A stretch of 53,250 bases of DNA. Origin: Pseudomonadales bacterium (lineage in GTDB: Bacteria > Pseudomonadota > Gammaproteobacteria > Pseudomonadales > Pseudohongiellaceae). How positions within the stretch are numbered: the stretch's first letter is position 1; every line of letters begins with the position of its first letter. The notes beneath the pieces are model-generated. The model worked only from the letters and a program-made list of their open reading frames with translations, made no database searches and was not told where the DNA came from. Positions 1 through 8,540 of the stretch are shown here, piece by piece. The position numbers were made by a program, and so were the translations under genes. The stretch spans positions 1 through 53,250 of the forward strand of contig JALEHB010000140.1 of the NCBI GenBank assembly GCA_022763285.1, written 5' to 3'.

Positions 1-731
1 CGACCCTTGTCCATGATCAGGTCGATGCCACGACTGTGGTCATCCACATACAACCAGTCCCGCACCTGTTTGCCGTCGCCGTAAATGGGCAAAGGCTTGC
101 CGGCGAGAATATTCAGCAGACACAGGGGAATCAGTTTTTCCGGAAACTGATAGGGGCCATAGTTATTGGAGCAATTGCTGGTGGTGACATTCAGGCCATA
201 GGTGTGGTGGTAGGCACGCACCAGATGGTCCGAGGCCGCCTTGCTGGCGGCATAGGGAGAATTGGGTGCATAGGGCGTTGTTTCGGAAAACGCCGGATCA
301 TCCGCCGCCAGGGTGCCATACACCTCATCGGTGGAGACATGATGAAAATGATGACTCTCGAGCTTCTCATCGCCATCGAGCCAGACAGTCTTGGCCGCCT
401 GCAACAGACAATAGGTACCATTGATATTGGTATCGATAAAGGCACCCGGGCCGGTAATGGAACGATCCACATGACTCTCGGCAGCAAAGTGCACAATGGT
501 ATCGATGCTGTTTTCCACCAGCAGGCGAGTCACCAAATCAATTTCGGTGATAGAGCCTCTGACGAATTCGATGTTGTCGGCGTCCAGCAGCCCGGCAAGA
601 TTCTGCTTGTTACCGGCATAGGTCAGTGCGTCCAGAATCAACAATTTGTCCTGAGGATATTTCTTGTGCCAGTAGTGGATGAAATTGGCGCCGATGAATC
701 CGGCGGCACCGGTAACAAGCATGGATCTCAT
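1..731 (-). CDS. rfbB: dTDP-glucose 4,6-dehydratase, 3'-truncated by window edge
   Basis: This enzyme converts dTDP-glucose to dTDP-4-keto-6-deoxyglucose, the second step of dTDP-L-rhamnose synthesis in the cytoplasm. About 243 N-terminal residues of a family of roughly 355 are in the window; the rest lies beyond base 1. The start ATG at 731 is preceded by a good GGGAG ribosome site about 7 bases upstream and gives MRSMLVTGAAGFIG, with the Rossmann GxxGxxG motif. HFAAESHVDRS, STDEVYG and the catalytic YAASK tetrad segment follow, all typical of RmlB. It is the last visible gene of the rfbA-C-D-B run. Because it overruns the edge, the C-terminal part cannot be checked. Confidence 0.93.
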   Translation of the reverse strand, partial: MRSMLVTGAAGFIGANFIHYWHKKYPQDKLLILDALTYAGNKQNLAGLLDADNIEFVRGSITEIDLVTRLLVENSIDTIVHFAAESHVDRSITGPGAFIDTNINGTYCLLQAAKTVWLDGDEKLESHHFHHVSTDEVYGTLAADDPAFSETTPYAPNSPYAASKAASDHLVRAYHHTYGLNVTTSNCSNNYGPYQFPEKLIPLCLLNILAGKPLPIYGDGKQVRDWLYVDDHSRGIDLIMDKG

Positions 732-757
732 AAACTCTCCCTTGAACCTCCGGCTTC

Positions 758-1651
758 TTATTGTGCCAGGTGTTCCAATACTCTTTGCAAATTCTGTTGC
801 CAGTCAGGCTCTGGCAGATCCAGATCCGCCAGCGTGGCAGAAATATCCAGCACGCTATAGGCCGGGCGACGAGCTGGCGTCGGATAATCGCTGGCGGGTA
901 TGGCAGCGATGGGTATTTCTCTTTCCAGCAAATCCAGCGTCAGCGCCCGGACCTGAATCTCACGGGCAAAATCACACCAGCTTATTTCTGCTCCGTCACA
1001 GCAATGATAAACACCATTCAGATCCGTCCGGCCTGTAAAGGCCAGAATACAGTCTGCCAGACTGAAGGTGGAAGTGGGAGAACCGATCTGGTCATCCACT
1101 ACAGCAAGCTGCTCCTTCTCCCGCATCAGGCGCAGCATGGTCAGCACGAAATTGCTGTTAAACGGTGAGTAAAGCCAGGAGGTACGTAGCACCACCGCCT
1201 GCTCCCCCAGACAGTTCAATACCGCCTGCTCACCGGCCAGTTTGCTGGCGCCATAGACACCGAGGGGCCCGGTATTGGCATCGGTCTTGTAGGGCGAGTT
1301 CGCCTGGCCGTCGAAGACAAAGTCGGTGGAGACCTGAATCATCCTGGCCCCATTGGCCTGGCAGCACTGTGCCAGATTGGCCGCGCCTGTTTCATTAACA
1401 GCATAGGCCCGCTCCACTTCCTGCTCAGCCTTGTCGACAGCGGTATAGGCGGCGGCATTGATCACCACGGCGACATCATGGGGAGCCAGGGCGCTGGCTA
1501 TGGCATCGGAATTACAGATATCAAGCTCGGCAGAACCCAGAGCCAGCAACTGATAGATCTGTGACAGGGCAGATTGCGGCCAGAGCTGCGCCAGGGTCTT
1601 GCCGAGCTGGCCTCCCGCGCCAGTGACCACGATTACAGGTTGGCTTGCCAT
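758..1651 (-). CDS. rfbD: dTDP-4-dehydrorhamnose reductase
   Basis: This is the last enzyme of dTDP-L-rhamnose synthesis, reducing dTDP-4-keto-L-rhamnose with NAD(P)H. The 297-aa product opens with VTGAGGQLGK (nucleotide-binding motif), has the NAAAYTAVDKAE segment typical of RmlD, and the catalytic Y-x3-K as YGASKLAGE. The length is normal for the family. The ATG at 1651 starts three bases after the rfbC stop, so the two are surely co-transcribed. Nothing is unusual. Confidence 0.95.
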   Translation of the reverse strand: MASQPVIVVTGAGGQLGKTLAQLWPQSALSQIYQLLALGSAELDICNSDAIASALAPHDVAVVINAAAYTAVDKAEQEVERAYAVNETGAANLAQCCQANGARMIQVSTDFVFDGQANSPYKTDANTGPLGVYGASKLAGEQAVLNCLGEQAVVLRTSWLYSPFNSNFVLTMLRLMREKEQLAVVDDQIGSPTSTFSLADCILAFTGRTDLNGVYHCCDGAEISWCDFAREIQVRALTLDLLEREIPIAAIPASDYPTPARRPAYSVLDISATLADLDLPEPDWQQNLQRVLEHLAQ

Positions 1652-1654
1652 GGT

Positions 1655-2200
1655 TCAGGGAAACAGGGCCGAGTCGGCCAGGCTTTTGCCGGCCCGGTCT
1701 TTGTCAGAAAGCACCACATCGGTACCGGCATCGGGCCAGTCTATCCCCACCGCAGGATCGTTCCAGAGCAGGCTGTGCTCATCGGCGGGATTATAGTAGT
1801 CAGTGCATTTGTAGGTGATCTCGGCGCTGTCTGACAGCACCAGAAAGCCGTGAGCAAAACCCGGAGGTACCCAGAGCTGTTTGCCATTTTCCGCTGACAG
1901 CGTTTCCCCCACCCACTGGCCAAAGCTCGCGGAACTCTGGCGCAGGTCTACCGCCACATCGAAGATCTCACCGGAGACTACCCGCAACAGCTTGCCCTGG
2001 GGCTGGTTTAACTGGTAATGCAGTCCGCGCAGAATGCCACGGCGGGATTTACTCTGGTTATCCTGGACAAACTGGTAATCCAGGCCCCTTTCCTGAAAAT
2101 GGGACAGACGGAAAGTCTCCATAAAATAACCGCGCTCATCCCCGTGGCGGGTGGGCTCGAACAGCAGCACATCGGCAATGGCAGTGGCGGTAATTTGCAT
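1655..2200 (-). CDS. rfbC: dTDP-4-dehydrorhamnose 3,5-epimerase
   Basis: This cupin-fold enzyme epimerises C3 and C5 of dTDP-4-keto-6-deoxyglucose. The 181-aa product has the RmlC landmarks: DERGYFMETFR near residue 22, QDNQSKSRRGILRGLHYQ (catalytic His in GLHYQ), AVDLRQSS, and WVPPGFAHGFLVLSD. Its start codon overlaps the rfbA stop (ATGA type), indicating translational coupling. It is a complete member of normal length. Confidence 0.96.
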   Translation of the reverse strand: MQITATAIADVLLFEPTRHGDERGYFMETFRLSHFQERGLDYQFVQDNQSKSRRGILRGLHYQLNQPQGKLLRVVSGEIFDVAVDLRQSSASFGQWVGETLSAENGKQLWVPPGFAHGFLVLSDSAEITYKCTDYYNPADEHSLLWNDPAVGIDWPDAGTDVVLSDKDRAGKSLADSALFP

Positions 2201-3072
2201 CAGGGATTTTCCAACAGTTGCAGCAGGTACTGGCCATAGCCGCTCTTCTTCAAAGGCTCGGCCAGGGCACAGAGTTGCTCGGCATCGATAAAGCCCTGAC
2301 GGTAGGCGATCTCTTCCGGGCAGGCAATCTTCAGGCCCTGGCGCTCTTCCAGTACACGGATAAAATTGGCGGCATCCAGCAGTGACTGAATGGTACCGGT
2401 ATCCAGCCAGGCGGTGCCCCGGTCAAACAGCTCCACCCGCAGTTGCTGGCGGGCCAGATAGGTCTTGTTGACGTCGGTAATTTCCAACTCGCCGCGGGCC
2501 GAGGGCTTGATGGACTTGGCCACCTCCACCACGTCGTTGTCATACATATAAAGACCGGTCACCGCATAATGGGATTTGGGCTTGGCAGGTTTTTCTTCAA
2601 GATCCACGGCCTTGTTGTTTTCATCCAGTACCACCACCCCGTAGCGTTCCGGATCATTCACATAGTAGGCAAAGACGCTGGCACCCTGGTCCTGCTCAAC
2701 AGCACTCTTCAGAGTATCTTCAATACGATTACCATAGAAAATATTATCACCCAGAATCAGGCAGACCCGGCTGTTGCCAATAAACTGCTCACCGATCAAG
2801 AACGCCTGGGCCAGGCCATCGGGGCTGGGCTGCTGGGCATAACTGATGGCCATGCCCCACTGACTGCCGTCCCCCAGCAGGGTCTGATAAACCTCGGCAT
2901 CTTCCGGCGTGGTAATGATCAACACTTCCCGAATGCCAGACTGCATCAGCGTGGCCAGGGGGTAGTAGATCATGGGCTTGTCATAGACCGGCATGAGCTG
3001 CTTGCTCACGGCCAAAGTCAGGGGATGCAGGCGGCTACCGGTACCGCCCGCGAGTATGATTCCTTTGGTCAT
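2200..3072 (-). CDS. rfbA: Glucose-1-phosphate thymidylyltransferase
   Basis: This enzyme makes dTDP-glucose from glucose-1-phosphate and dTTP, the committing step of the rhamnose pathway. The 290-aa product begins [17 protein letters not shown], the nucleotidyltransferase signature, followed by [28 protein letters not shown] and [19 protein letters not shown]. Length and motifs are those of RmlA. It follows the epimerase gene after about 90 bases; an AGAG ribosome site precedes the ATG. The enzyme family is usually feedback-inhibited by dTDP-rhamnose. Confidence 0.96.
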   Translation of the reverse strand: MTKGIILAGGTGSRLHPLTLAVSKQLMPVYDKPMIYYPLATLMQSGIREVLIITTPEDAEVYQTLLGDGSQWGMAISYAQQPSPDGLAQAFLIGEQFIGNSRVCLILGDNIFYGNRIEDTLKSAVEQDQGASVFAYYVNDPERYGVVVLDENNKAVDLEEKPAKPKSHYAVTGLYMYDNDVVEVAKSIKPSARGELEITDVNKTYLARQQLRVELFDRGTAWLDTGTIQSLLDAANFIRVLEERQGLKIACPEEIAYRQGFIDAEQLCALAEPLKKSGYGQYLLQLLENP

Positions 3073-3163
3073 TGAATTCTCTTCGTTGTCTTGTTGGCCG
3101 GCTTGGGCAGTTGGTTTCGCTTATTGCTTATTCTGGTTGTGATTCTTGTTTTGACTCTGATAT

Positions 3164-4141
3164 TTAACCCAGGGAGTCGATGATGTCCGGCAATTGCTGA
3201 TAAAACGTTGTGCTGGGAAAAAATCCCAGTTCTTCCCGGATTTGCTGGGCCGAATGCAGATTGTCGGTAACCAGATTGTGATAAGTCCGCAGGCTGATTC
3301 CACCCTTTTTGCCGCGCAGACGGTTTAACAAGCCGGCCGTCGCAGCCGCGCCGTATAATAACACACGCGGCATGGCCAGGGCCGGTAAATTACGGCCCAG
3401 GGCCTGATAGATGGCGGCCTCAATAGCAGAAATACTGTACTCCTGCTCGTCCGTGAGCAGATAGCGTCTGACTCCCGGTTCGGGCTTTTCCAGAGCCAGA
3501 CAGACAGCTCTGGCGACGTCCTCGGCGGCCACCAACGACAGGCGGGTATCCAGCCTGGGCAAGCGCAGGAGCATGCCCCGGCCTATCAGTCTGATCATGG
3601 CGGCGATATTGCCGGCCATGCCGGGCCCGTAAATATTGACTGGCCGCAGAATCACCGCCGCTATTTCCTTCTGGGCCACTGCTTCCCGAATTTTTCCCTC
3701 GGCGGCCAATTTGGAACGGGCATAGGCTGTCGCCTGCTGCGGCCCGGATTCCGCCTCCGCCGCCAGCGAACTGCTGATATAGATAAACTGCTTCACGCCC
3801 TGGCCGATGGCGGCTTGCAGCAGGGTGTCGGTACCCTGGACATTGATCCGCTCCATGGCTCCGGCATCGCCGTTATGGACATGGGCCAGGCCGGCGGCGT
3901 GGACGATGATATCGACGCCTGCAACTGCCTGTTGCAGCGCCGCCAAGTCCTGCAGATTTGCGGTGATCGATTCTGTTTGCTCGTTAGCCTCCTGCCAGGG
4001 CCGGGCGGGCGTCCTGTGGATTAACAGGCGAATCCGGTAACCGGTGTCCAGCAATTGCTGGCAGATGGCCCGGCCAAGAAAGCCGGTGCCTCCGGTTAAA
4101 AGCACAGTTCTGTTATTTCTGTCAGTCTCCGCAATCATCAT
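3164..4141 (-). CDS. NAD-dependent epimerase/dehydratase (extended SDR)
   Basis: The 325-aa product is an extended short-chain dehydrogenase of the kind acting on nucleotide sugars or lipid-linked sugars. It shows LLTGGTGFLGRAICQ at the N-terminus (NAD site), HAAGLAHVHN, and the catalytic Tyr-Lys as YARSKLAAEG, followed by ILRPVNIYGPGM, which is typical of UDP-glucose 4-epimerase-like enzymes found in O-antigen clusters. The substrate cannot be read from the sequence. Its ATG overlaps the stop of the glycosyltransferase gene, so the two are coupled. Its place in the rhamnose operon suggests a role in surface-glycan sugar synthesis. Confidence 0.8.
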   Translation of the reverse strand: MMIAETDRNNRTVLLTGGTGFLGRAICQQLLDTGYRIRLLIHRTPARPWQEANEQTESITANLQDLAALQQAVAGVDIIVHAAGLAHVHNGDAGAMERINVQGTDTLLQAAIGQGVKQFIYISSSLAAEAESGPQQATAYARSKLAAEGKIREAVAQKEIAAVILRPVNIYGPGMAGNIAAMIRLIGRGMLLRLPRLDTRLSLVAAEDVARAVCLALEKPEPGVRRYLLTDEQEYSISAIEAAIYQALGRNLPALAMPRVLLYGAAATAGLLNRLRGKKGGISLRTYHNLVTDNLHSAQQIREELGFFPSTTFYQQLPDIIDSLG

Positions 4142-5043
4142 GGCTGTGAAAATATCCGCCAGCCGTGGCTGTTAAAAAAGGTGATGGCAGAGCGCATGAA
4201 CAGGCGAATATGATTCAGCCCCTTGCCCGCCGCATTACCGCCGTGGTGGATAATTTTCATGCTGGGTAGAAACACCAGCCTGCCCCGATGCCCCAGTCTC
4301 AGGCACAGATCAAAATCTTCAAAGTACAGAAAATAGTCAGGATTGAAGCCACGAACCGCTTGCAGATCCCTGCGGCGACAAAGCATAAAACAGCCACTGG
4401 CTATGGCAACAGTCTGAGGCTGATCGCTGTCCTGCAATTCCCGCATCTCATAGCGCGCCAGCCGACTTCTGAAGAAAGCCTTGATAAAATCCGGGAAAAA
4501 GCCCCGTAACAGCAGGGTCAGCAAGGCCGGATAGCGCTTGCACAGATGCAGACGGGTTCCCTGCTCATCATCCCCCAGCGGGCTGGCCAGGACTACATCG
4601 GAATTATTGAAAAGATATCTGACCCCTTCCACAAGAGCGGACTCTTCCAGCTCCACATCCGGGTTCATCAATAAATGAAAGTCACTGTCCAGGCTGTCAA
4701 GCAGCAGATTATGAGCCCGGCCATAACCAATATTGCCATGGCCGGCCATCACATCCACGGTAATCTGTTCCCGCACCAGAGACTCGGACAGGGCAGCCAC
4801 CAGGGCGGCACTGCTCTCACTGGAGTCGGAATTGTCGATCAGGGACAGGCGCAGGCTGCTAACATCAAATTCCTGACGCAGACGCCGAATGGCAGGCAGC
4901 AGAGATGCCAGCATGGCCTCCAACTCGGCAGCCGGCGTATTGAAGCAGACCGTGGCTATGGAGAGCGAGACGCCGGGCTTTTCCGCGTTGGTTTCTGCGT
5001 TGCTTTCTGTGTTGCTTTCTGTGTTGCTGGAACTGGTTTCCAC
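4138..5043 (-). CDS. Family 2 glycosyltransferase (rhamnosyltransferase-like)
   Basis: This is a 301-aa GT2 (GT-A fold) enzyme that probably transfers rhamnose to a lipid-linked glycan at the inner face of the membrane. Visible motifs are the N-terminal strand VSLSIATVCFNTP, the metal-binding region LLMNPDVELEE, ASGCFMLCRR, and FDEDFDLCLR-like FYFEDFDLCLRLG, followed by IIHHGG. The pattern fits WbbL/RfbF-type rhamnosyltransferases, and the dTDP-rhamnose genes next door supply a matching donor; the acceptor is unknown. The start is a GTG at 5043. The first 20 residues contain a four-residue repeat (SNTE, SNTE, SNAE, TNAE) encoded by a 12-base tandem repeat. Confidence 0.82.
   Translation of the reverse strand: METSSSNTESNTESNAETNAEKPGVSLSIATVCFNTPAAELEAMLASLLPAIRRLRQEFDVSSLRLSLIDNSDSSESSAALVAALSESLVREQITVDVMAGHGNIGYGRAHNLLLDSLDSDFHLLMNPDVELEESALVEGVRYLFNNSDVVLASPLGDDEQGTRLHLCKRYPALLTLLLRGFFPDFIKAFFRSRLARYEMRELQDSDQPQTVAIASGCFMLCRRRDLQAVRGFNPDYFLYFEDFDLCLRLGHRGRLVFLPSMKIIHHGGNAAGKGLNHIRLFMRSAITFFNSHGWRIFSQP
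4985..5030. repeat. 12-base tandem repeat in the glycosyltransferase N-terminus
   Basis: A unit close to gttgctttctgt recurs about 3.5 times and encodes the peptide series SNTE-SNTE-SNAE-TNAE. Because the unit is a multiple of three, gain or loss of copies would change the length of the N-terminal tail without breaking the frame. Confidence 0.75.
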
Positions 5044-5070
5044 CCGACTGGCCTTGCCTGAATTGCTGGT

Positions 5071-5775
5071 TTATTCCTGTACCAGTCTATCACCAAAGGG
5101 GGTGGAAACGACCCGCATTCCCTCCGGTACATCCTCCGGGGCGATGCGGCGCGGCTCAAAGCGGCGTGGCTCTCCGGAGGCCGGATTGGCACCATTGCGG
5201 GCGGCGGCACGGATGGCCTCGAAGGGGTTACGGGAAGCCTGGTCCCCGGCTTCACCAGCAACTTCCCCGTCAGGATTACCAGCATTCTCAATTTCGTCTT
5301 CCAGCCGGATCGCTTCCTGACGCAGCACCGGCTCGGCGGTCACCAGACCGAGAATGGCGATATTGTCAGCACTGCTGCAGCGCACGCCACGTTCTTCATT
5401 GGCCTGACAGGGCTGGTTGTCGGGATAACGCACTGACACCGAGCCGGATTCCACCTGCACCACGGTATAGTCGCTGTAACCCGGTATGCGGGTATTGTCA
5501 TCGGCAGCCAGCTTGACTGACAGTGCTTCGCCGTCACGGTGGCGCAGCATGGCGCTATAGTTGTCACCGATGCGGGAGGTGCCCAGCAGAGTGAATTCCG
5601 GGGTGGAGGAACTGGACTGGGCGCGGCGAACGGCGCGGGATTGGGTGTTGTTATTGCTGGTGGTTTCGGGCTGCTCTATCTCTTCGAAGAGGGTGAGTTC
5701 TTGGGCATTTAGAGAGGTTAGATTGAGATAGGAGCCCAGAATAACAATAATGCCTATTAAGTGGTTACGGATCAT
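5071..5775 (-). CDS. Secreted protein with a GspC/PilP-like region
   Basis: The 234-aa product has an N-terminal hydrophobic signal (HLIGIIVILGSYL, likely cut after LNA), a low-complexity Ser/Asn linker, then a small beta-rich stretch at about residues 60-130 with the rhythm FTLLGTSRIG...AMLRH...GYSDYTVVQVESGSVSVRY. That rhythm resembles the HR/PilP fold of GspC and PilP, and a Cys pair (QPCQ, VRCSS) follows. The tail is Arg/Pro-rich and ends GDRLVQE. I do not recognise it with certainty. The gene is first in the minus-strand glycan operon, 27 bases before the glycosyltransferase. The T2SS operon of this window lacks gspC, so this is a conceivable but unproven stand-in. Confidence 0.45.
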   Translation of the reverse strand: MIRNHLIGIIVILGSYLNLTSLNAQELTLFEEIEQPETTSNNNTQSRAVRRAQSSSSTPEFTLLGTSRIGDNYSAMLRHRDGEALSVKLAADDNTRIPGYSDYTVVQVESGSVSVRYPDNQPCQANEERGVRCSSADNIAILGLVTAEPVLRQEAIRLEDEIENAGNPDGEVAGEAGDQASRNPFEAIRAAARNGANPASGEPRRFEPRRIAPEDVPEGMRVVSTPFGDRLVQE

Positions 5776-5934
5776 CTCCGGCCTCCAACTGCTAGAAAGT
5801 TTCTACTATAAGTCGAGCGAATAGATAAAATAGTTTCTTCTCATTCAAGAGTGCATTCTGGACGAATGAAGCTTGCTAACCTATCATGGTGTCCATACGA
5901 AATTGCCGATAGGACTTCTTTTCCATTATAAACA

Positions 5935-6708
5935 ATGACTGACTTTCATGCTGTAACAGCGGACCGACACGGCAACCTGGCTTGCCGTAGAATCGAAAAC
6001 TTTCTGTTCGCTGCCTCTGACGCGTTGTGCCCACTGGGATCTGCTGAAATACCGCAAGCTGCATTGGCTGCGCCTATCGCTTTTGTAGAATCTGAAACTC
6101 GGTTCCTACCAGTATTTATCCAAGGACTGGAACCCGGACGTAATCTGTTTGTGAACGAGCGTGGGCAATGGTCCAACCGATATGTGCCCAGAAAATACAG
6201 AAATTATCCTTACGCACTTCTCAAGAATCAGGATGGGGACCTGGTGCTCTGTATTGATGAATCATCTGATTTTCTGTGTGAGCCCGGCACAAAAGATTCT
6301 TACCCATTGTTTGATTCAGATGGTAACCCAAGTGAAACAGTTAAAATAATCCTGAATGAACTTCAACAAACTAGCTCTCTGTGTGAAAGCGCCGAAAGGA
6401 TTGCAAATGAATTGCAACAACACTCCCTGATCAAGCCCTGGGAACTATCCATTAGTTCCAACGGGCATTCAATTGAAGTGAACGGCCTCCATTGCATCGA
6501 CGAAAAACAGTTAAATGAACTTGACTCACTAGCACTGGAATCTTTGAGAGACAGCAGAGCATTATTAGTTGCGTACAGCCAAATTTTATCAATGCCTCAT
6601 GCACTAGGATTATCCAAGCTGACGAGACAATATGCTGATTCAAAGCCGTTTGCTGATATCATGCTTGATGCGCCTGATTCTGGCAGTATCAATTTTGACA
6701 ATCTCTAG
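5935..6708 (+). CDS. SapC family protein
   Basis: The 257-aa product matches the SapC family by its characteristic run: an APIAFVESETRFLPVFIQGL segment, then NLFVNERGQW, YVPRKYRNYPYALLK, and LCIDESSDF. SapC is named for an S-layer-associated locus in Campylobacter, but its biochemical role is unknown. No signal peptide or membrane segment is visible, so it should be cytoplasmic. The gene is convergent with the methyltransferase gene (9-base gap) and lies near the coat-protein gene, which fits the family's usual surroundings. The DNA here looks more AT-rich than the rhamnose operon, hinting at separate acquisition. Confidence 0.82.
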   Translation: MTDFHAVTADRHGNLACRRIENFLFAASDALCPLGSAEIPQAALAAPIAFVESETRFLPVFIQGLEPGRNLFVNERGQWSNRYVPRKYRNYPYALLKNQDGDLVLCIDESSDFLCEPGTKDSYPLFDSDGNPSETVKIILNELQQTSSLCESAERIANELQQHSLIKPWELSISSNGHSIEVNGLHCIDEKQLNELDSLALESLRDSRALLVAYSQILSMPHALGLSKLTRQYADSKPFADIMLDAPDSGSINFDNL

Positions 6709-6717
6709 TACTGGGCA

Positions 6718-8262
6718 CTACATGATCTTGAGCCCTTTCAAGACCTTAATTTGCTTTTCCAGGAACTCTATAGCTCTCGCTTCCAACTCGGCAATATTGT
6801 CTTCGTCCTTTTCGATAACCTGGCCATCTTTTAGCAATTTCTGATTCTGACTCTTAAGATATTTCCAGGCAACCTCGGCGAGTTCACTTGAACTCTTGAT
6901 ACCCTTTCGATACGCATTTAGATAGATTTGAGAGAAGCGAGATACCGGAATCCCGCCTCCAGTTACAGGACTTGCAAGGGTCTCAACGTCGTTATTATAT
7001 CTTGCCTTGCTGACAAGGTGATCATTGAGTGCTTTACATTGTCTTGACACAGATTTCTGTTGCTTCTCGGATTGAGCAGGGAATACATAACCTGCGCTGG
7101 TCAAAAGCATAATAGCCTGACTTATTTGCGCCAGGCTGATGCCAGTTTCTTTCAAAGCTACTGCAATCTCGCCAATAACATGCGCCTCGTTATCTGAAAG
7201 CACATCAAGGATGGGATTGTAGACCGCCTCAGCCATATCTGCTTCACCGAGTGGTGTTTTAACCTTCAATGCGACCTCATCTCTTGGAGTTCGAAGAACT
7301 ATCCGTTCCTGTAAGAACAATTCCGCTTGCTCGTCGCTACTAAGCCGTCTTAATCCTTTAACCCAATAATCCTTTCGAAATTGAGTATTGATCATAAAGT
7401 CCCTGGTGCTTTCCCGCAGCATGCGATCAGGAATTTGATTCAGAAATTCCTGCTGTTCTTTGGAAAGGTTTATCGAATCAATGAAGTTAAGAAAATGTGC
7501 AGAGCAGGCAAAATCAAGTTTTGCACTCGACAAGCTGTCCGCCATTTTGGAGAAATATTCTGGATGCCAGTCACGATTAAAGTATTCGTGAGCAAGGTAG
7601 TGGCGGCTCATATCCTGCATCTTTTTTACACGCTCATTTACCAGCGGGTTTGCTCTCAGAAAAATGGGATTCGTCTTCAATAGTTCATCGGCAAACTTGA
7701 TAGCACCGTCGATACCGCTAACCAGACCCCGCCCCTCTGAACCGATTATTTCTGCGTGCTGAGACATGAGCTGGCGCATTGGTGCAAAGGCAGCCCACCC
7801 AGGATAGGCGTTATAGGATATATACAGAACACCTCCAACGCGAAGTTTGCGGCGTACAAAATCAACTATTACGTCCTGGTTTTCTTTATTGATCCAACTC
7901 CAAATTCCATGAAGCCCAATAAAATCAAATTCTGGCAGATCATCACGATTACAAAACTCTCTGAATGCCTCATCAGATAGGCCTGCTGATGCGCCCGAGG
8001 CAGCAGATAGTTCCTGGGCAAATCCAGCTTGAGCCGGATTAAAATCGGTACCAAACCACGAGTTGCTGGAAGCAGCTGCATGCATATTCACGCTCAAGCC
8101 CTGGCCAAATCCTAACTCACAGGCTGTATTGAATTCAGGACAGACAATACCGTTGTATAACAATCCCAGCCTCGCTCTCATGGGATTCAATTCGTGGTAA
8201 TAACCATAGGTGTAGCCAATATCAGCCACGTAGCCTGATGTCCAATCTTCGCTAGTATTCAT
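6718..8262 (-). CDS. SAM-dependent methyltransferase with methyltransferase regulatory domain
   Basis: The 514-aa product has a class I SAM-binding domain in its first 200 residues (ACELGFGQGLSVNMHA as motif I, FDFIGLHGIWSWI as the acidic/post-I region) followed by a domain of the methyltransferase-regulatory type at about residues 210-300 (EYFNRDWHPEYFSKM) and a winged-helix-like tail. Similar two-domain proteins occur in bacterial surface-layer and glycan loci. The target is unknown; a surface glycan or the coat protein are guesses from context. It has its own promoter region (8263-8320) and is visibly AT-richer than flanking core genes. Confidence 0.78.
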   Translation of the reverse strand: MNTSEDWTSGYVADIGYTYGYYHELNPMRARLGLLYNGIVCPEFNTACELGFGQGLSVNMHAAASSNSWFGTDFNPAQAGFAQELSAASGASAGLSDEAFREFCNRDDLPEFDFIGLHGIWSWINKENQDVIVDFVRRKLRVGGVLYISYNAYPGWAAFAPMRQLMSQHAEIIGSEGRGLVSGIDGAIKFADELLKTNPIFLRANPLVNERVKKMQDMSRHYLAHEYFNRDWHPEYFSKMADSLSSAKLDFACSAHFLNFIDSINLSKEQQEFLNQIPDRMLRESTRDFMINTQFRKDYWVKGLRRLSSDEQAELFLQERIVLRTPRDEVALKVKTPLGEADMAEAVYNPILDVLSDNEAHVIGEIAVALKETGISLAQISQAIMLLTSAGYVFPAQSEKQQKSVSRQCKALNDHLVSKARYNNDVETLASPVTGGGIPVSRFSQIYLNAYRKGIKSSSELAEVAWKYLKSQNQKLLKDGQVIEKDEDNIAELEARAIEFLEKQIKVLKGLKIM

Positions 8263-8423
8263 ACTTACTGCCCAAATGTCTGTGGAAGGTGTTTGTGAAT
8301 TATAAAATCTTTTTTAGTTGCTTTGCGCAAAGTATCAAAAACGAATTTACGATACTGTGAAAAGATTTTTGGGAAGAATAACCTAAATTTGGATTTAGGC
8401 TATCGAAATTGCCAGGACTGTCC

Positions 8424-8460
8424 AATAAAAAAGCCCCGATTCATCTCTGAATCGGGGCTT
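8424..8460 (-). terminator. Rho-independent terminator of the coat-protein gene
   Basis: A perfect 13-bp stem (AAGCCCCGATTCA, loop TCTC, then its complement) at 8431-8460 is followed on the minus strand by a T-rich run. It lies 80 bases past the stop of the coat-protein gene and separates it from the methyltransferase gene. This is one of the strongest terminators in the window, as expected for a highly expressed gene. Confidence 0.93.
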
Positions 8461-8540
8461 TCGATACCTGGTTTCAGATATCAGGGCTACTCTTACAGTG
8501 TAATTTCACCTCTTTGTCATATTCCATATTGAAATATGTA

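Noticed and set aside
46-860. Plus-strand open frame across the rfbB/rfbD junction
   Set aside because: It is antisense to clear rhamnose genes and has no family features.
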